Counted from the first letter of the stretch, positions 27,935 to 39,052 are shown. The stretch: DNA of 64,000 nt from Vitreoscilla stercoraria DSM 513 (GCF_000382305.1 NZ_KB908023.1:1-64000); one strand, 5' to 3'. Notes: generated from the letters alone by a model not told the origin. Numbers and translations: made by a program.

Positions 27935-28549
27935 TTACATTGTCTTGTTTTTTTGACGCTTGCGCCACCAATGACTCAACAACAACACCGCGCCAATGCC
28001 CAATAAAACGAAAATCACCATCTGAAATTGATGTACTTTTGCCATCAGCCAATCGCGGTTTTCAGCGCCAAACTCGCCCAAATATACCCAAATTGGTACC
28101 GATATCAAAGCTGCAAAACCATCCATCAGCAAAAATCGCGTATATGAAACTTTGCCACTGATGCCTGCAGAAATAAAAATCGGTGTGCGCAAGCCTGGTA
28201 AGAATCGCGCCACAAACAACACCCAATTGCCATATTTTTCAAATTTCTCTTGCACCTGAAGATAGCGCTCAGGCGTCATAATGCGAGCAATCAAACGAAA
28301 GCGCAAAATGCGTGTGCCAAAGACTTTTCCAGCTGTGAACATCAAACCATCACCCACCAACACACCTACCAAACCCACGACTACCATCCAGTGTACATTG
28401 GCATGGCCTAAGCCAGCCATAACACCACCAGCAACCAAGGTAATGTCTTCTGGAATCGGCACACCAAAACCACAAGCGACCAAGACGCCAAATACGGCGA
28501 TATAACCATACTCAGCAAAAAAACTTTCTAATAAATCAATCAAACTCAT
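27935..28549 (-). CDS. DedA family membrane protein
   Basis: A 204-residue polytopic inner-membrane protein of the DedA/SNARE-associated family. GFGVPIPEDITLVAGGVMAG (27-46) and the FVARFLPGLRTPIFISAG segment with its conserved Arg and Pro are diagnostic. Members act as lipid flippases (undecaprenyl phosphate or phosphatidylethanolamine) and need the proton motive force; which substrate is used here is unknown. It lies at the end of the rlmE-ftsH-folP-glmM cluster on minus. Confidence 0.88.
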   Translation of the reverse strand: MSLIDLLESFFAEYGYIAVFGVLVACGFGVPIPEDITLVAGGVMAGLGHANVHWMVVVGLVGVLVGDGLMFTAGKVFGTRILRFRLIARIMTPERYLQVQEKFEKYGNWVLFVARFLPGLRTPIFISAGISGKVSYTRFLLMDGFAALISVPIWVYLGEFGAENRDWLMAKVHQFQMVIFVLLGIGAVLLLSHWWRKRQKNKTM

Positions 28550-28561
28550 AATGATTCAACT

Positions 28562-29905
28562 TCACGACACGACAGCTTGACGAATCGCTTCGGCAATTTG
28601 TTGTGCGCTTTGTTCGGCCAATAACGCATCTTGCGCCTCAACCATGACCCGCACAACAGGCTCAGTACCTGAAGCACGTAAAACCACACGTCCATTTTCA
28701 CCCAAGCGCGCTTCTACTTCTGCCAAAACAGGCTGCGCTGCAGGCTCCCATACCGCACCTTTTTCAATGCGAACATTGATCATGGTTTGTGGATAAGCAT
28801 CCCAATCGCTCAATACTTCAGCCAATTCACTATCCAAACTGCGCAAAGCTGCAAACACTTGCAAAGCTGAAATAATACCATCACCTGTATTGTGTTTATC
28901 CATGCACAATACATGACCAGAAGCCTCACCACCCACTTGCCAACCACGTTGGTACAATTGTTCTAGCACATAGCGATCACCCACTTTGGCACGGCAAAAC
29001 TCAATCCCGCGTTGTTTCAATGCCAACTCCATCGCCAAATTGGTCATGACTGTGCCAACCACGCCGCCCACCAAAGTGTGATTTTGTGCACGGGCTTTGG
29101 CAATCACATAAATCAAGCTGTCACCATCGAATACACGTCCATGACGATCGACCATCATCAAACGATCACCATCACCATCTAAGGCAATGCCAAAATCAGC
29201 CTGATGTGCCACTACGGCCGCTTCTAAGGCCTTGGTATGCGTGGCACCCACTTCATCATTGATATTAAAACCATTAGGTTCGCAACCAATCGTGATCACT
29301 TGTGCACCCAACTCATGAAACACTTTTGGTGCCACATGATAGCCCGCACCATTGGCACAATCGACCACAATTTTTAAACCATGTAAGTCATATTCATTAG
29401 GAAAAGTCGATTTACAAAACTCGATATAACGATCATCTGCACCAGAAATACGCTTAGCCCTACCTAAATCCATCGATTCCATCGTATTCATAGGCTGGTC
29501 TAATACAGCTTCAATTGCCAATTCCATTTCATCATTGAGTTTGACGCCGCCTTTGGCAAAAAATTTAATACCATTATCATAGAAAGCATTGTGAGATGCA
29601 GAAATCATCACACCCGCATCCACACGCATAGCACGAGTCAAATAAGCGATACCTGGAGTTGGCAAGGGACCAGTCAAACGCACATCCACACCAGCGGCAG
29701 TGAAACCAGCTTGCAAAGCCGCTTCTAACATATAGCCTGAAATACGAGTGTCTTTACCAATCAAAACCATTGGGCGGTGACCATGTTCACGTTCCACCAA
29801 TATTTTGCCTGCTGCATAGCCCAATTTCAATACAAATTCAGGGGTAATAGGATCTTTACCAACCAAACCACGCACACCATCTGTACCAAAATATTTCCTT
29901 GCCAT
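28562..29905 (-). CDS. glmM: Phosphoglucosamine mutase
   Basis: A 447-residue enzyme converting glucosamine-6-phosphate to glucosamine-1-phosphate for peptidoglycan and lipopolysaccharide. The start [13 protein letters not shown] is the family start. ISASHN holds the catalytic phosphoserine (about S104), DGDGDR is the metal loop (about 241-246), GEASGH is the sugar-binding loop, and RASGTEP near the C-terminus binds phosphate. It lies downstream of folP, the common order ftsH-folP-glmM. Confidence 0.97.
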   Translation of the reverse strand: MARKYFGTDGVRGLVGKDPITPEFVLKLGYAAGKILVEREHGHRPMVLIGKDTRISGYMLEAALQAGFTAAGVDVRLTGPLPTPGIAYLTRAMRVDAGVMISASHNAFYDNGIKFFAKGGVKLNDEMELAIEAVLDQPMNTMESMDLGRAKRISGADDRYIEFCKSTFPNEYDLHGLKIVVDCANGAGYHVAPKVFHELGAQVITIGCEPNGFNINDEVGATHTKALEAAVVAHQADFGIALDGDGDRLMMVDRHGRVFDGDSLIYVIAKARAQNHTLVGGVVGTVMTNLAMELALKQRGIEFCRAKVGDRYVLEQLYQRGWQVGGEASGHVLCMDKHNTGDGIISALQVFAALRSLDSELAEVLSDWDAYPQTMINVRIEKGAVWEPAAQPVLAEVEARLGENGRVVLRASGTEPVVRVMVEAQDALLAEQSAQQIAEAIRQAVVS

Positions 29906-29992
29906 CCATTAATCCATTATTTTTTAATTATTGAAGACAGTCATTGTAAATCCATAATGACCTCATGGACAGTAAAAATTCCACAGAAAAAT

Positions 29993-30829
29993 TCAAATGC
30001 CCAACTTCTGCCAAACTTTTACTGCTTGAACCGTTTCTTTAACATCATGTACCCTCACAATATGTGCACCTCGTGCAATCGATGCCACAGCAGCCATGAC
30101 CGAAGCCACCATACGCTCAGCAGGAATTTCTTCACCAATGATTTGCCCCAACATGGTTTTGCGTGAAATGCCAATCAAAACAGGGTAAGAAATGGCTTTA
30201 ATCCAAGCATTTAAGTCATGCATCAGCGCAATATTGTGTTCTAAAGTCTTGCCAAAACCAAAACCAGGATCTAACAACAAACGTTCCGCACCGATACCGT
30301 CCTGTAAACATGTTGCTACACGTTCTTGTAAATATTTGAAGACTTCTGCACTGACGTCACTATAATGCGGATTGCTTTGCATGGTTTGCGGAATGCCTTG
30401 CATGTGCATCAAACACACGCCTATTTTCGGATATTGTGCCAACAATGCTACCGCGCCTTCATCACTCAAAGCCGCTACATCATTGATAGCATCGACACAA
30501 CCTTGCTGCAAAGCTTTTTGCATCACCCAAGTACGGCGACTGTCTAAAGTAATGGGTACATTCCATTGATACAAAGCTTCCAAAACGGGCTCAACCCGTG
30601 CCCATTCATCCTCAGGCGAAACAGGATCACTGCCTGGGCGAGTCGACTCACCGCCAATATCCAAAATATCCGCACCATCATCCAAGAGTTTTTGAGCATG
30701 TGCCAAAACTTGCTCTAAACTAGATGAATAACGACCGCCATCAGAAAAAGAATCTGGTGTCACATTCACAATACCCATTACTTTAGGTTCAGACAAATCC
30801 AACTCAAAACGACCACATTGCCAATACAT
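29993..30829 (-). CDS. folP: Dihydropteroate synthase
   Basis: A 278-residue folate enzyme, the sulfonamide target. [15 protein letters not shown] (18-32) binds pterin diphosphate, [11 protein letters not shown] lies near 58-68, and [10 protein letters not shown] is the second pterin loop. [10 protein letters not shown] and the C-terminal RVHDV segment are typical. No insertion in the usual resistance loops is obvious by eye. It lies between ftsH and glmM. Confidence 0.97.
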   Translation of the reverse strand: MYWQCGRFELDLSEPKVMGIVNVTPDSFSDGGRYSSSLEQVLAHAQKLLDDGADILDIGGESTRPGSDPVSPEDEWARVEPVLEALYQWNVPITLDSRRTWVMQKALQQGCVDAINDVAALSDEGAVALLAQYPKIGVCLMHMQGIPQTMQSNPHYSDVSAEVFKYLQERVATCLQDGIGAERLLLDPGFGFGKTLEHNIALMHDLNAWIKAISYPVLIGISRKTMLGQIIGEEIPAERMVASVMAAVASIARGAHIVRVHDVKETVQAVKVWQKLGI

Positions 30830-30851
30830 GTTTTACCCTCATCCAAAAATC

Positions 30852-30880
30852 AAAAACGGCAGCTTTAATAAGCTGCCGTT
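30852..30880 (-). terminator. Intrinsic terminator after ftsH
   Basis: AACGGCAGCTT (30855-30865) and AAGCTGCCGTT (30870-30880) form an 11-base stem, with a T run on minus. It is a terminator without the repeat word and separates ftsH from folP. Confidence 0.85.
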
Positions 30881-30896
30881 GTTATATCAGAACCGA

Positions 30897-32918
30897 TTAC
30901 TGTGGTCGAGATGGATTTTGTGTATCGTCTTTTTTAGACTCAACATCGTCAGAAGTAACAGTCGTTTCTGGTGTGGCTTCTACATCAGCAGCTTTCGCTG
31001 CGTCTGCATCGTCTTTCACCAAACTAACTGCCTCTACCTCTACTACCTCTTCTGTGATTTCAGGCTCATCAGTACGCAAATTATGACTGTAATCTTTAGG
31101 AGGACTAGGCTGTTTGTCTGCCATGATTTCCTTCACTTGGTCTGCATCAATGGTTTCCCACTGCATCAAAGCGTTGGTCATCACTTCCATTTTATTGCGA
31201 TTTTCATCAATCAACTTATAAGCCAATGCATATTGTTCATCCAAAATGCGACGAACTTCTGCATCCACTTGCTGCTGCGTGTTTTCAGAAATGTTTTTGG
31301 TATTGGTTACAGAACGGCCCAAAAACACTTCGCCCTCATTCTCAGCATAAACCATCACACCCATTTTGTCCGACATACCATAACGGGTCACCATGTCACG
31401 AGCAATGCCCGTAGCACGTTCAAAGTCATTAGATGCGCCAGTAGACACTCGACCTAAGAAAATATCTTCAGCAATACGACCACCAAACAAAATGGCAATA
31501 TTGTGTAACATTTGGTCTTTGTACATGCTGATGCGATCGCGCTCAGGCAATTGCCAAGTCAAACCCAAAGCACGGCCACGAGGTACGATGGTGACTTTGT
31601 GTACAGGGTCAGTGCCAGGTAACAAACTTGCAACCACAGCATGGCCTGACTCATGGTAAGCCGTTGCACGTTTTTCATCTTCGTGCATCACCATAGAGCG
31701 ACGCTCAGGACCCATGTAGATTTTGTCTTTGGCATCTTCAAAATCACTTTGATCAACTTTGGTTTTATTACGGCGGCCTGCAAACAAAGCAGCCTCATTA
31801 ACCAAGTTAGCCAAATCTGCACCCGAAAAACCCGGTGTACCACGAGCCAATTCAGACAATTGTACCGAACTGTCCAAAGGTACTTTTTTAGCATGAACTT
31901 TTAAAATTTGCTCGCGACCACGAATATCAGGCAAAGGTACAACCACTTGACGGTCAAAGCGGCCTGGACGTTGTAACGCAGGATCCAAAACATCAGGACG
32001 GTTGGTAGCAGCAATCACAATCACAGTTTGATTGCTTTCAAAGCCATCCATTTCAACCAATAATTGGTTCAATGTTTGCTCGCGCTCATCGTTACCACCG
32101 CCTAAACCAGCACCACGTTGGCGACCCACCGCATCAATCTCATCGATAAAGATAATGCTCGGTGAATTTTTCTTCGCTTGCTCAAACATATCGCGCACAC
32201 GAGAAGCACCCACACCGACAAACATTTCTACGAAATCAGAACCGGAAATACTGTAAAACGGCACTTTTGCTTCACCAGCAATGGCTTTAGCCAATAAGGT
32301 TTTACCTGTACCTGGAGAACCTGCTAACAACACGCCACGTGGTACACGACCACCTAAAGTTTGATAACGAGTCGGTGCTTTCAGATAATCCACAATTTCT
32401 TGCACTTCTTCTTTGGCTTCATCACAACCTGCCACATCCGCAAATGTAATGGCATTGGTGTCTTTGTCCAATAATTTGGCACGAGACTTACCAAACGAAA
32501 ACGCACCGCCTTTTCCACCGCCACCAGCTTGTTGACGCATGAAGTAAAACCAAACACCTAGCAGTAACAAAATTGGCAACAAGCTTAAGAAGATGCCACC
32601 TAAAACACTAGGGCGCTCTTCTGGAGTCACTTTCACGCGCACATCGCTTTGCAGCAATTTTGGTACTAATTGATCATCCAACGGTGCATTGGTCGTAAAA
32701 GTTGTCTTGTCTTTACGCTCACCCGAGATTTCATAACCACGTGCAATCGAACCTTCGATGTGCACATTCTCAATTTTCCCCGCTTCCACTTCTTGCATGA
32801 AAAGCGAATACTCAACTTGTTGTTTGGTTTCTTTGGACCCTTGCAATGCGTTGAAAGCCAAAATGACCACCATCAACAAAACAAGCCAAACCAAAAGATT
32901 CTTAACCGTATTACCCAC
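30897..32918 (-). CDS. ftsH: ATP-dependent zinc metalloprotease FtsH
   Basis: A 673-residue membrane-anchored AAA protease for quality control and LpxC turnover. Two transmembrane helices flank a periplasmic domain ([18 protein letters not shown] and [14 protein letters not shown]). GSPGTGKT (about 199-206) is Walker [12 protein letters not shown] is Walker B, and RPGRFDRQV gives the arginine finger region. HESGH (about 421-425) holds the zinc. The C-terminal tail after about residue 610 is acidic and repetitive. It lies 70 bases after rlmE. Confidence 0.98.
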   Translation of the reverse strand: MGNTVKNLLVWLVLLMVVILAFNALQGSKETKQQVEYSLFMQEVEAGKIENVHIEGSIARGYEISGERKDKTTFTTNAPLDDQLVPKLLQSDVRVKVTPEERPSVLGGIFLSLLPILLLLGVWFYFMRQQAGGGGKGGAFSFGKSRAKLLDKDTNAITFADVAGCDEAKEEVQEIVDYLKAPTRYQTLGGRVPRGVLLAGSPGTGKTLLAKAIAGEAKVPFYSISGSDFVEMFVGVGASRVRDMFEQAKKNSPSIIFIDEIDAVGRQRGAGLGGGNDEREQTLNQLLVEMDGFESNQTVIVIAATNRPDVLDPALQRPGRFDRQVVVPLPDIRGREQILKVHAKKVPLDSSVQLSELARGTPGFSGADLANLVNEAALFAGRRNKTKVDQSDFEDAKDKIYMGPERRSMVMHEDEKRATAYHESGHAVVASLLPGTDPVHKVTIVPRGRALGLTWQLPERDRISMYKDQMLHNIAILFGGRIAEDIFLGRVSTGASNDFERATGIARDMVTRYGMSDKMGVMVYAENEGEVFLGRSVTNTKNISENTQQQVDAEVRRILDEQYALAYKLIDENRNKMEVMTNALMQWETIDADQVKEIMADKQPSPPKDYSHNLRTDEPEITEEVVEVEAVSLVKDDADAAKAADVEATPETTVTSDDVESKKDDTQNPSRPQ

Positions 32919-32988
32919 TAAATGAGGCTCCCATTAAAATACAAGAGATATGAACGAATTTGCATTGTAAAACACTCACCCTAGCTTG

Positions 32989-33609
32989 TCAGTGCAAATC
33001 TTTCGCCAATAAATAAATTTCATTAGACCTATCGCGAGAAGCTTTTGGCTTGCGAATGAGCACTTGCCCAAACGAGGCTCGCAATAAACTGACATACTCT
33101 TGATAACCAGCACCTTGAAACACTTTGATTAAAAAATGTCCACCGGGTTTCAAATGTTCGATGGCAAATTCATAGGCCAACTCACACAAATAAAAACTGC
33201 GTGCTTGGTCTGTGACTGAATTACCAGTCATATTTGGGGCAATATCTGAAATCACAAGGTCTAATTTTTGACCTTGTAAGGTTTCGACCAATTGTTGCAG
33301 GACGGTTTCTTCACGAAAATCTCCTTGTATGAATTCTACGCCCTCAATTGGTTCCATAGGCAAAATATCCAAAGCAAATATACGACCTTTATCGCCAATC
33401 ATTTGTGCCGCCACTTGCGACCAGCTACCGGGCGCACTACCCAAATCCGCCAATAACGTATCTTTTTGAATTAATTTATATTTTTCATTAATTTCCAGCA
33501 ATTTAAATGCTGCACGCGCACGATAACCGTGTTTTTGCGCCAATTTTACATAAGGGTCATGAACATGTTCATTGAGCCAAGCCCCTGAAGATTTTGTGCG
33601 TTTAGGCAT
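32989..33609 (-). CDS. rlmE: 23S rRNA 2'-O-ribose methyltransferase RlmE
   Basis: A 206-residue methyltransferase of the FtsJ family that methylates U2552 of 23S rRNA. LADLGSAPGSWSQVA (55-69) binds SAM. The K-D-K-E tetrad is suggested by K in RARAAFKL, D in VISDIAPNMTG, K in FLIKVFQG and E in RSNEIY. It forms the start of the rlmE-ftsH unit and is divergent from yhbY, the arrangement seen in many Proteobacteria. Confidence 0.96.
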   Translation of the reverse strand: MPKRTKSSGAWLNEHVHDPYVKLAQKHGYRARAAFKLLEINEKYKLIQKDTLLADLGSAPGSWSQVAAQMIGDKGRIFALDILPMEPIEGVEFIQGDFREETVLQQLVETLQGQKLDLVISDIAPNMTGNSVTDQARSFYLCELAYEFAIEHLKPGGHFLIKVFQGAGYQEYVSLLRASFGQVLIRKPKASRDRSNEIYLLAKDLH

Positions 33610-33684
33610 AAAGATAATCCATTATTTTGATGAGTTTTTTCATCCAAATTCTAGTACAATACATGTTTTCTAGGAAAGCTGCAG

Positions 33685-33966
33685 ATGTCTAAAAAAACTT
33701 TAAGCAGTGTCGAAAAAGCGGCACTTAAACAACAAGCACACACTTTACAACCCGTGGTTATGATAGGCCAAAACGGTTTGACCGAATCGGTGGTTAAAGA
33801 AGTCGATGCCAATTTGTTAGCACATGAATTAATCAAAGTACGTATTTTGGGCGATGATCGCGATGATCGCAAACTGTGGTCTGTACAATTGTGTGAACAA
33901 ACAGGCGCTGAATTGGTGCAAAGCATTGGTAAGATTTTGGTGTTATACCGTCAAAACGAACAATAA
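33685..33966 (+). CDS. yhbY: YhbY family RNA-binding protein
   Basis: A 93-residue protein with the CRS1-YhbY (CRM) fold. QPVVMIGQNGLTESVVKEVD (about 25-44) and the HELIKVRIL strand are typical. The GxxG-like loop is GQNG. It is thought to act in 50S ribosome assembly. It starts 76 bases from rlmE on the opposite strand and ends at a DUS-pair terminator. Confidence 0.93.
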   Translation: MSKKTLSSVEKAALKQQAHTLQPVVMIGQNGLTESVVKEVDANLLAHELIKVRILGDDRDDRKLWSVQLCEQTGAELVQSIGKILVLYRQNEQ

Positions 33967-33981
33967 GTTCTTTTGAATTCA

Positions 33982-34017
33982 AAGCGTCCTGTAAATATTT
34001 TTACAGGACGCTTTTTT
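33982..34017 (+). terminator. Terminator of yhbY from an inverted DUS-like pair
   Basis: AAGCGTCCTGTAA (33982-33994) and TTACAGGACGCTT (34001-34013) form the stem, followed by six T. Only 9 bases separate it from the convergent neighbour's stop. Confidence 0.9.
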
Positions 34018-34025
34018 AATTGGAA

Positions 34026-34466
34026 TCAATAACGACTTTTAACTTGTAAACGCTGCCATGTTAAAACCATCAATAAAATACTGATAAGCAAATACAGTGA
34101 TGATGAAATGCCATGCCACATACCGAAACTACCGCCAACCCAATTCAATAACCAATGACTTTGCTGTTGTTTAATGGCCACGATAACAGGTGTCACCACA
34201 AACTGGCTCATGATTAACAAACCCAATAAAGCTTTAGCCAAACGGTTAGATCCATTTTGTTGGCGCAAATACACACACCACCACAAACTGACCACCAAGC
34301 CCAGATACATCACGCAATCAAACAAATCTCCTGCAATATTGCCAACCACTTGTTTATCGAGCAAACCATCATTTGCATAAGCAAATAAAAAAGGTGCCAC
34401 CACATAACCTACCATCAAGTGTGCGCCAAACCAAAGCGCATGCAATAAAGTGAAAACCGTTTTCAT
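34026..34466 (-). CDS. DUF4149 membrane protein
   Basis: A 146-residue protein with four hydrophobic segments (about 5-25, 50-68, 78-97 and 120-138). The first, FTLLHALWFGAHLMVGYVVAPFLF, with a conserved His/Gly pair fits the DUF4149 family of Betaproteobacteria. The function is unknown. It stands next to greA on the same strand, 49 bases downstream of it. Confidence 0.75.
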   Translation of the reverse strand: MKTVFTLLHALWFGAHLMVGYVVAPFLFAYANDGLLDKQVVGNIAGDLFDCVMYLGLVVSLWWCVYLRQQNGSNRLAKALLGLLIMSQFVVTPVIVAIKQQQSHWLLNWVGGSFGMWHGISSSLYLLISILLMVLTWQRLQVKSRY

Positions 34467-34515
34467 AAATGCGTTACCTTGGTTATCAAGTCAAAATTTC
34501 ATCGATATTGAAAGA

Positions 34516-34992
34516 TTAAATATATTGCACAGTCACAATTTCATATTCACGCACGCCACCTGGTGCTTGCACTTCCGCTACATCGCCTTCGTACTTACCA
34601 ATCAAAGCACGAGCAATCGGCGAAGACACCGATACTTTACCTTGTTTAATGTCGGCTTCATCATCGCCCACAATTTGGTAAGTCATCTGGTCTTCAGTAT
34701 CGCAATCTTCAATGGTCACAGTCGCTGCAAAAACGATTTTGCCATCGGCATCCAACTCTTTGGGATCGACAATGTGCGCATAAGACAATTTGCCTTCTAA
34801 ATCAGCAATACGGCCTTCGATAAAGCCTTGACGCTCTTTGGCAGCATCGTATTCTGCATTCTCAGACAAATCGCCGTGGGAACGGGCTTCCGCAATCGCC
34901 TCAATGACCGATGGACGCTCCACCGATTTCAAGTGCTGCAACTCATCTTTTAATAATTGGGCACCACGAACGGTCAATGGTACTTTTTGCAT
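34516..34992 (-). CDS. greA: Transcription elongation factor GreA
   Basis: A 158-residue factor that stimulates RNA polymerase to cleave backtracked RNA. The N-terminal coiled coil (about 1-75) includes [20 protein letters not shown], and the tip has the acidic [13 protein letters not shown]. The C-terminal FKBP-like domain starts near 80. Length equals that of E. coli GreA. It follows the ssb terminator. Confidence 0.97.
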   Translation of the reverse strand: MQKVPLTVRGAQLLKDELQHLKSVERPSVIEAIAEARSHGDLSENAEYDAAKERQGFIEGRIADLEGKLSYAHIVDPKELDADGKIVFAATVTIEDCDTEDQMTYQIVGDDEADIKQGKVSVSSPIARALIGKYEGDVAEVQAPGGVREYEIVTVQYI

Positions 34993-35025
34993 GACTGTCT
35001 CCTACATTCAACGTCATTTAGGCAA

Positions 35026-35060
35026 CAAAAATACAAGCCGCCGAATAAACGGCGGCTTGT
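35026..35060 (-). terminator. Intrinsic terminator after ssb
   Basis: ACAAGCCGCCG (35033-35043) and CGGCGGCTTGT (35050-35060) form an 11-base GC-rich stem. A T run follows on minus before greA. It lies 70 bases after the ssb stop. Confidence 0.85.
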
Positions 35061-35128
35061 TTCGAAATATTTAGAGTCTATTGTAACAAACTAAAAAAAA
35101 ATAGCAATCACTACCAAACTTTAAAATA

Positions 35129-35692
35129 TTAGAACGGAATATCATCATTCAAATCGTCCACCTCAACTTTAGGCGGCTGATTCATAGAACGACTTGGCGC
35201 AGCAGGTACTTCTTGACGCACAGGTGCAGCTGGACTACCTGCATTAGACGCATATTGATTGCCACTGCCATAAGAACCTGAATGACTAGCACCACTGTAT
35301 TGGCTGCTATTGTCTTCATAAGGTGCACCCATACCATCATCGTAAGAAGACGATGATGCATCAGAGCGACCACCTAACATTTTCATTTCTGAGCCTACGA
35401 TTTCATAAGCTGTGCGCTCAATGCCATCTTTACCCATGTATTTACGGCTTTGAATTTTACCTTCGATGTAAACTTGGCTGCCTTTTTTCAAATATTGGCC
35501 TGCAATTTCTGCCAATTTGCGATACAAAGTCACATTGTGCCACTCCGTACGCTCTTGTTTTTGACCATCGCGGCCTTTCCAAGACTCGCTGGTGGCCACA
35601 CCAAAATTGGTCACTGCCTCACCATTGGTCATGTAACGCACTTCAGGATCTTTTCCCAAGCGGCCCACTAAAATCACTTTATTTACAGACAT
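35129..35692 (-). CDS. ssb: Single-stranded DNA-binding protein
   Basis: A 187-residue tetrameric SSB. The OB fold occupies about 1-110 with [20 protein letters not shown] at the start. A disordered Gly/Ser/Asn/Gln-rich linker follows. The C-terminal tip DDLNDDIPF matches the acidic DDxPF tail that recruits repair and replication partners. The start was set one codon inside the longest frame because AGGAGGACG lies just upstream. Confidence 0.97.
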   Translation of the reverse strand: MSVNKVILVGRLGKDPEVRYMTNGEAVTNFGVATSESWKGRDGQKQERTEWHNVTLYRKLAEIAGQYLKKGSQVYIEGKIQSRKYMGKDGIERTAYEIVGSEMKMLGGRSDASSSSYDDGMGAPYEDNSSQYSGASHSGSYGSGNQYASNAGSPAAPVRQEVPAAPSRSMNQPPKVEVDDLNDDIPF

Positions 35693-35757
35693 CACGTCCT
35701 CCTACAAACTATTAAAATTTTAATCTGGCGACAGTATAAACAGTCACCGTCACAGCG

Positions 35758-36954
35758 TCACGCTTGACGTACTTGTGGTGCTTGTCCCGTATAGGCAATC
35801 GCCCACCACGCCAACATCAACACTGTGGCAAAAATGAACACACCACTCAAACCCATTTGGCTCAATAACAAACCGCCGACCAAACCGCCGACAAAAATAC
35901 CCAATGATTGCGCCGTGCTGTAAAAACCCATCGCTGCACCACGCTGCTCAGGTGGCGCAAATTTAGCGACCATAGATGGCAAAATGGCTTCTAAAACATT
36001 GAATGCAATGGCGTACAATACCAAAGCTGTCATCAAGACGATTGTCCCGACGCTTTGCCATGCCAAAACACCTTGCGCCACAATCATCATGCCAATGGCC
36101 AATAACAAAGTGGGTTTTAATTGGCGTTTTTTCTCACCAAACATGATAATGGGCACCATCAAAAACATGCCAAACAAGACCATTGGTGCATACACTTTCC
36201 ATTGCTCTTCTTGCGCCCAACCCATTTGCAACAATAAAAATGGCAAACAAATGAACAAGGACATTTGTCCTGCATGCAAAGCAAAAATACCAAAATTCAA
36301 GCGCCACAATTGCGGCTGCAAACCAATTTGCAAAGCAGGCAAACGATTGCGTACAGTCACTTGTTCTGGGTCTGGCACAAAACGGTGTACCGCATACATC
36401 GCAGCGAGCATCGCCACACCCGTCAATACAAACAAACCCTCAACACCAATCAGCCCCGATAGTAACGGTGCAGCCACCAAACTTCCTGCAAAAGTCAAGC
36501 CGATACTCATGCCAACCATCGCCATTGCGCGAGTACGCACTTGCTCACGAATCAAATCCGCCATCATTGCCGTAATCACCGCACTGATGGCACCTGCGCC
36601 CTGTAAAGCCCGCGCCAACATCAAGACCCACAGTGTTTCAGCGATTGCCGCCAAAAAACTGCCCACCACAAAAATCAACATGCCTATGTAAATGGTTTTT
36701 TTACGCCCAATTTTGTCTGACAACATGCCAAAGGGCAGTTGCAAACATGCTTGGGTCAAGCCATAAGCACCCATAATCCAACCAATCCACATAGACTGGT
36801 CAGAACCTGCCAAGGCCGCAGCATGCAAAGCCAAAACTGGCAAAACCAAAAACAATCCCAACATGCGCAGCGCATACACGCCCGACAATACGCCACTGGT
36901 GCGCCACTCTTGCGGGGTCAATTGGTTGTCAGAACGAACTTCTTTGTGCTTCAA
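35758..36954 (-). CDS. Major facilitator superfamily transporter
   Basis: A 398-residue 12-helix inner-membrane transporter. The motif A-like GMLSDKIGRKKTIYIGML (about 76-93) and a second GEKKRQ loop are visible, with a RALQGAGA motif in helix 4. It resembles drug or small-molecule efflux proteins of the Bcr/YceL type. No neighbouring regulator hints at a substrate. It starts 2 bases after the lytic transglycosylase stop, so it is probably cotranscribed with it. Confidence 0.85.
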   Translation of the reverse strand: MKHKEVRSDNQLTPQEWRTSGVLSGVYALRMLGLFLVLPVLALHAAALAGSDQSMWIGWIMGAYGLTQACLQLPFGMLSDKIGRKKTIYIGMLIFVVGSFLAAIAETLWVLMLARALQGAGAISAVITAMMADLIREQVRTRAMAMVGMSIGLTFAGSLVAAPLLSGLIGVEGLFVLTGVAMLAAMYAVHRFVPDPEQVTVRNRLPALQIGLQPQLWRLNFGIFALHAGQMSLFICLPFLLLQMGWAQEEQWKVYAPMVLFGMFLMVPIIMFGEKKRQLKPTLLLAIGMMIVAQGVLAWQSVGTIVLMTALVLYAIAFNVLEAILPSMVAKFAPPEQRGAAMGFYSTAQSLGIFVGGLVGGLLLSQMGLSGVFIFATVLMLAWWAIAYTGQAPQVRQA

Positions 36955-36955
36955 A

Positions 36956-37567
36956 TCACAAGACTCCGTGATACGTCCAGTGGCGGTTTAAGGCCGCATA
37001 AACTTTATTAGGATAAGTCATTCGCCCCAAACTGCCGTTATAGCGAGCCAAAGCACGCATGACATCGCCTTTTTCTCGATCGATGTAATAACGCAAAATG
37101 GTACAGCCATAACGCAAATTGGTACGAATATCGAATAAATTGTGTTGCTGTGTGCCGATGTGACGCGCCCAAAAAGGCATCACTTGCATCAAACCTCGAG
37201 CACCCACACCGCTAATAGCATAACGCCTAAACATCGATTCTACTTCAATCAAACCCAAAACCAATTGCACATCTAGACCTGCACGTTTGGCTTCGTATTG
37301 CACATTGATTAAAATGGTTTCACGCTCACGCGCATCAGCAATGAATTTAGACAAACGTGCCGACATTTCCGCCAACCATGCCTGTCCTGCTTGTCGTGTC
37401 GAAAACACCAATCGCGCAGGGCTCACATTGTTTACTGAGCGGCGCATGGTCGAAGCGACATTGTCAGCCAGCTGCTCCTCCCGCTGTGACGCCCACACAC
37501 CAGTGGGCGCAACTAACAAAGCTGCAGTACCCAGCAATAAATGTCTTCTGCGTCGATTGATGCTCAT
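36956..37567 (-). CDS. Lytic murein transglycosylase (SLT domain)
   Basis: A 203-residue exported muramidase-like enzyme. The N-terminus NRRRRHLLLGTAALLVAP looks like a twin-arginine or Sec signal. The catalytic Glu is in LGLIEVESMF (about 98-107), followed by GARGLMQVMPFWA, NLRYGCTILRYY and ALARYNGSLG, the three SLT motifs. The start was set at 37567 because residues before it are not signal-like. The start lies near the pyrC stop, so it forms a pyrC-slt-MFS unit. Confidence 0.85.
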   Translation of the reverse strand: MSINRRRRHLLLGTAALLVAPTGVWASQREEQLADNVASTMRRSVNNVSPARLVFSTRQAGQAWLAEMSARLSKFIADARERETILINVQYEAKRAGLDVQLVLGLIEVESMFRRYAISGVGARGLMQVMPFWARHIGTQQHNLFDIRTNLRYGCTILRYYIDREKGDVMRALARYNGSLGRMTYPNKVYAALNRHWTYHGVL

Positions 37568-37577
37568 CACACGTCCA

Positions 37578-38624
37578 TCAATCGGCAAAGCCTGCAAACG
37601 ACCAAGTCAAAGACTCGCCCGCACGCATCGGAATCAAGCGGCCTGTAACATAATCCACATATTCAGGTACGGCTTGCGGGCGTTTTTCCAATACAATGCG
37701 GCGGCTGTTTTCAGGCAAGCCATAAAAACGTGCACCGTTTTGAGAAGCAAACGCTTCCAATTTGTCCAAAGCATTCACGCTTTCAAACGCTTCGGCATAC
37801 AATTCCATTGCCGTCAAAGCACTGAACACGCCCGCACAACCGCAAGCGCACTCTTTGGTGCCTTGCTCGTGTGGCGCACTGTCGGTACCTAAGAAAAATT
37901 TGTGTGATTTGTCACCAGAAACCGCTGCCAACAAAGCTTCTTGATGGCTACGACGTTTTAAAATTGGCAAGCAATACAAATGCGGACGCACGCCACCGAC
38001 CAACATATCATTGCGATTGTGCAATAAATGTTGTGGTGTCACCGTTGCGACCAAATTTTCACCTGACTCTTGCACCAATTTGGCAGCTTCTGCGGTGGTG
38101 ATGTGTTCAAACACAATTTTTAAAGTCGGCACTTTGGCCATAATCGGCAACAACACTTCATCAATGAACACCGCTTCACGGTCAAAAATATCCACATCAC
38201 TGTGCGTCACTTCGCCATGCACCAACAGTAATACGCCCTCTTGCGCCATCGCTTCCAACACAGGCAACAATGCAAACAAATCGGTCACGCCCGAGTCGGA
38301 ATTGGTGGTCGCGCCCGCAGGATACAATTTGAACGCCACAATGCCCGCCGCTTTGGCTTCTTTAACCGTTGCCACATCGGTTTTGTCGGTCAAATACAAA
38401 CTCATCAAAGGCGTAAAATCCAAACCTTGTGGTACGGCTGCCAAAATTTCATCACGGTAAGCCAAAGCTTGCGCCACTTGGGTGACAGGTGGTTTCAAGT
38501 TGGGCATCACCAAAGCGCGCGCCATTTGACGGGCTGTGTGTGGCACCACGGCTTTTAAAGCATCACCATTTCTAAAATGCACGTGAAAATCATCTGGCTG
38601 TAACAAGGTCAGACGTTCGGTCAT
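37578..38624 (-). CDS. pyrC: Dihydroorotase
   Basis: A 348-residue class II dihydroorotase of pyrimidine biosynthesis. DFHVHFR (12-18) holds two metal His. K99 in AFKLYPAG is the likely carboxylated lysine bridging the zinc ions, followed by TTNSDSG. HGEV and EHITT carry further His ligands, and GTDSAPH the catalytic Asp. The ATG at 38624 with AAGGAT upstream was preferred over a TTG at 38630. A GGCC-type repeat variant (37636-37648) lies near the 3' end. Confidence 0.97.
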   Translation of the reverse strand: MTERLTLLQPDDFHVHFRNGDALKAVVPHTARQMARALVMPNLKPPVTQVAQALAYRDEILAAVPQGLDFTPLMSLYLTDKTDVATVKEAKAAGIVAFKLYPAGATTNSDSGVTDLFALLPVLEAMAQEGVLLLVHGEVTHSDVDIFDREAVFIDEVLLPIMAKVPTLKIVFEHITTAEAAKLVQESGENLVATVTPQHLLHNRNDMLVGGVRPHLYCLPILKRRSHQEALLAAVSGDKSHKFFLGTDSAPHEQGTKECACGCAGVFSALTAMELYAEAFESVNALDKLEAFASQNGARFYGLPENSRRIVLEKRPQAVPEYVDYVTGRLIPMRAGESLTWSFAGFAD

Positions 38625-38663
38625 GATCAATCCTTTGAATGAAATACGAGGGTGTTTCTGAAG

Positions 38664-38690
38664 TTACAGGCCGCTTCAAGCGTCCTGTAA
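38664..38690. repeat. Mixed inverted DUS-like pair (GGCC and GTCC forms)
   Basis: TTACAGGCCGCTT (38664-38676) faces AAGCGTCCTGTAA (38678-38690). The arms pair except at one position where the two variants differ. It lies between tusA and pyrC and lacks a clear T run. Confidence 0.8.
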
Positions 38691-38703
38691 ACCACATTGA
38701 AGA

Positions 38704-38931
38704 TTATTTGTGACGCAATACCAAAGTAAAACTACCATCGGCCAAAGCCTCAGATGACAACAACACATGACCTGTATGACGACAAAAAGCCGCAAAATCT
38801 TCTTGTACACTCGCATCGGTGGCATACACGGTTAATTCATCCCCACTTTGCAAATTCGCCAACGCTTTTTTAGCCCTAAGCATCGGCATGGGGCATTTCA
38901 AACCTTTCACATCTAATTGTGCTTGAGTCAT
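38704..38931 (-). CDS. tusA: TusA-family sulfur carrier protein
   Basis: A 75-residue protein with the CPxP signature as KCPMPMLRAKKAL, C13 being the persulfide-carrying cysteine. The fold matches TusA/SirA, which relays sulfur for tRNA thiolation and other pathways. Paralogues in the family have different partners, so the symbol is provisional. It lies upstream of pyrC with a mixed DUS pair between. Confidence 0.85.
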   Translation of the reverse strand: MTQAQLDVKGLKCPMPMLRAKKALANLQSGDELTVYATDASVQEDFAAFCRHTGHVLLSSEALADGSFTLVLRHK

Positions 38932-39052
38932 GTTGATTCCATCTTAATGCAAAACGATAAAATTATAACATTGTTAAGGAAGCGAACACAGGCTACATTT
39001 GCAAGCAGTTGCGCTACAATACCGTTTTCATCTTGTTACGAAGGAATTGTCA

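Noticed and set aside
35984..36691. 235-codon plus-strand frame within the MFS gene
   Set aside because: It is antisense to a well-supported transporter, has no ribosome site, and its Lys/Thr/Ile-rich sequence is the mirror of hydrophobic codons.
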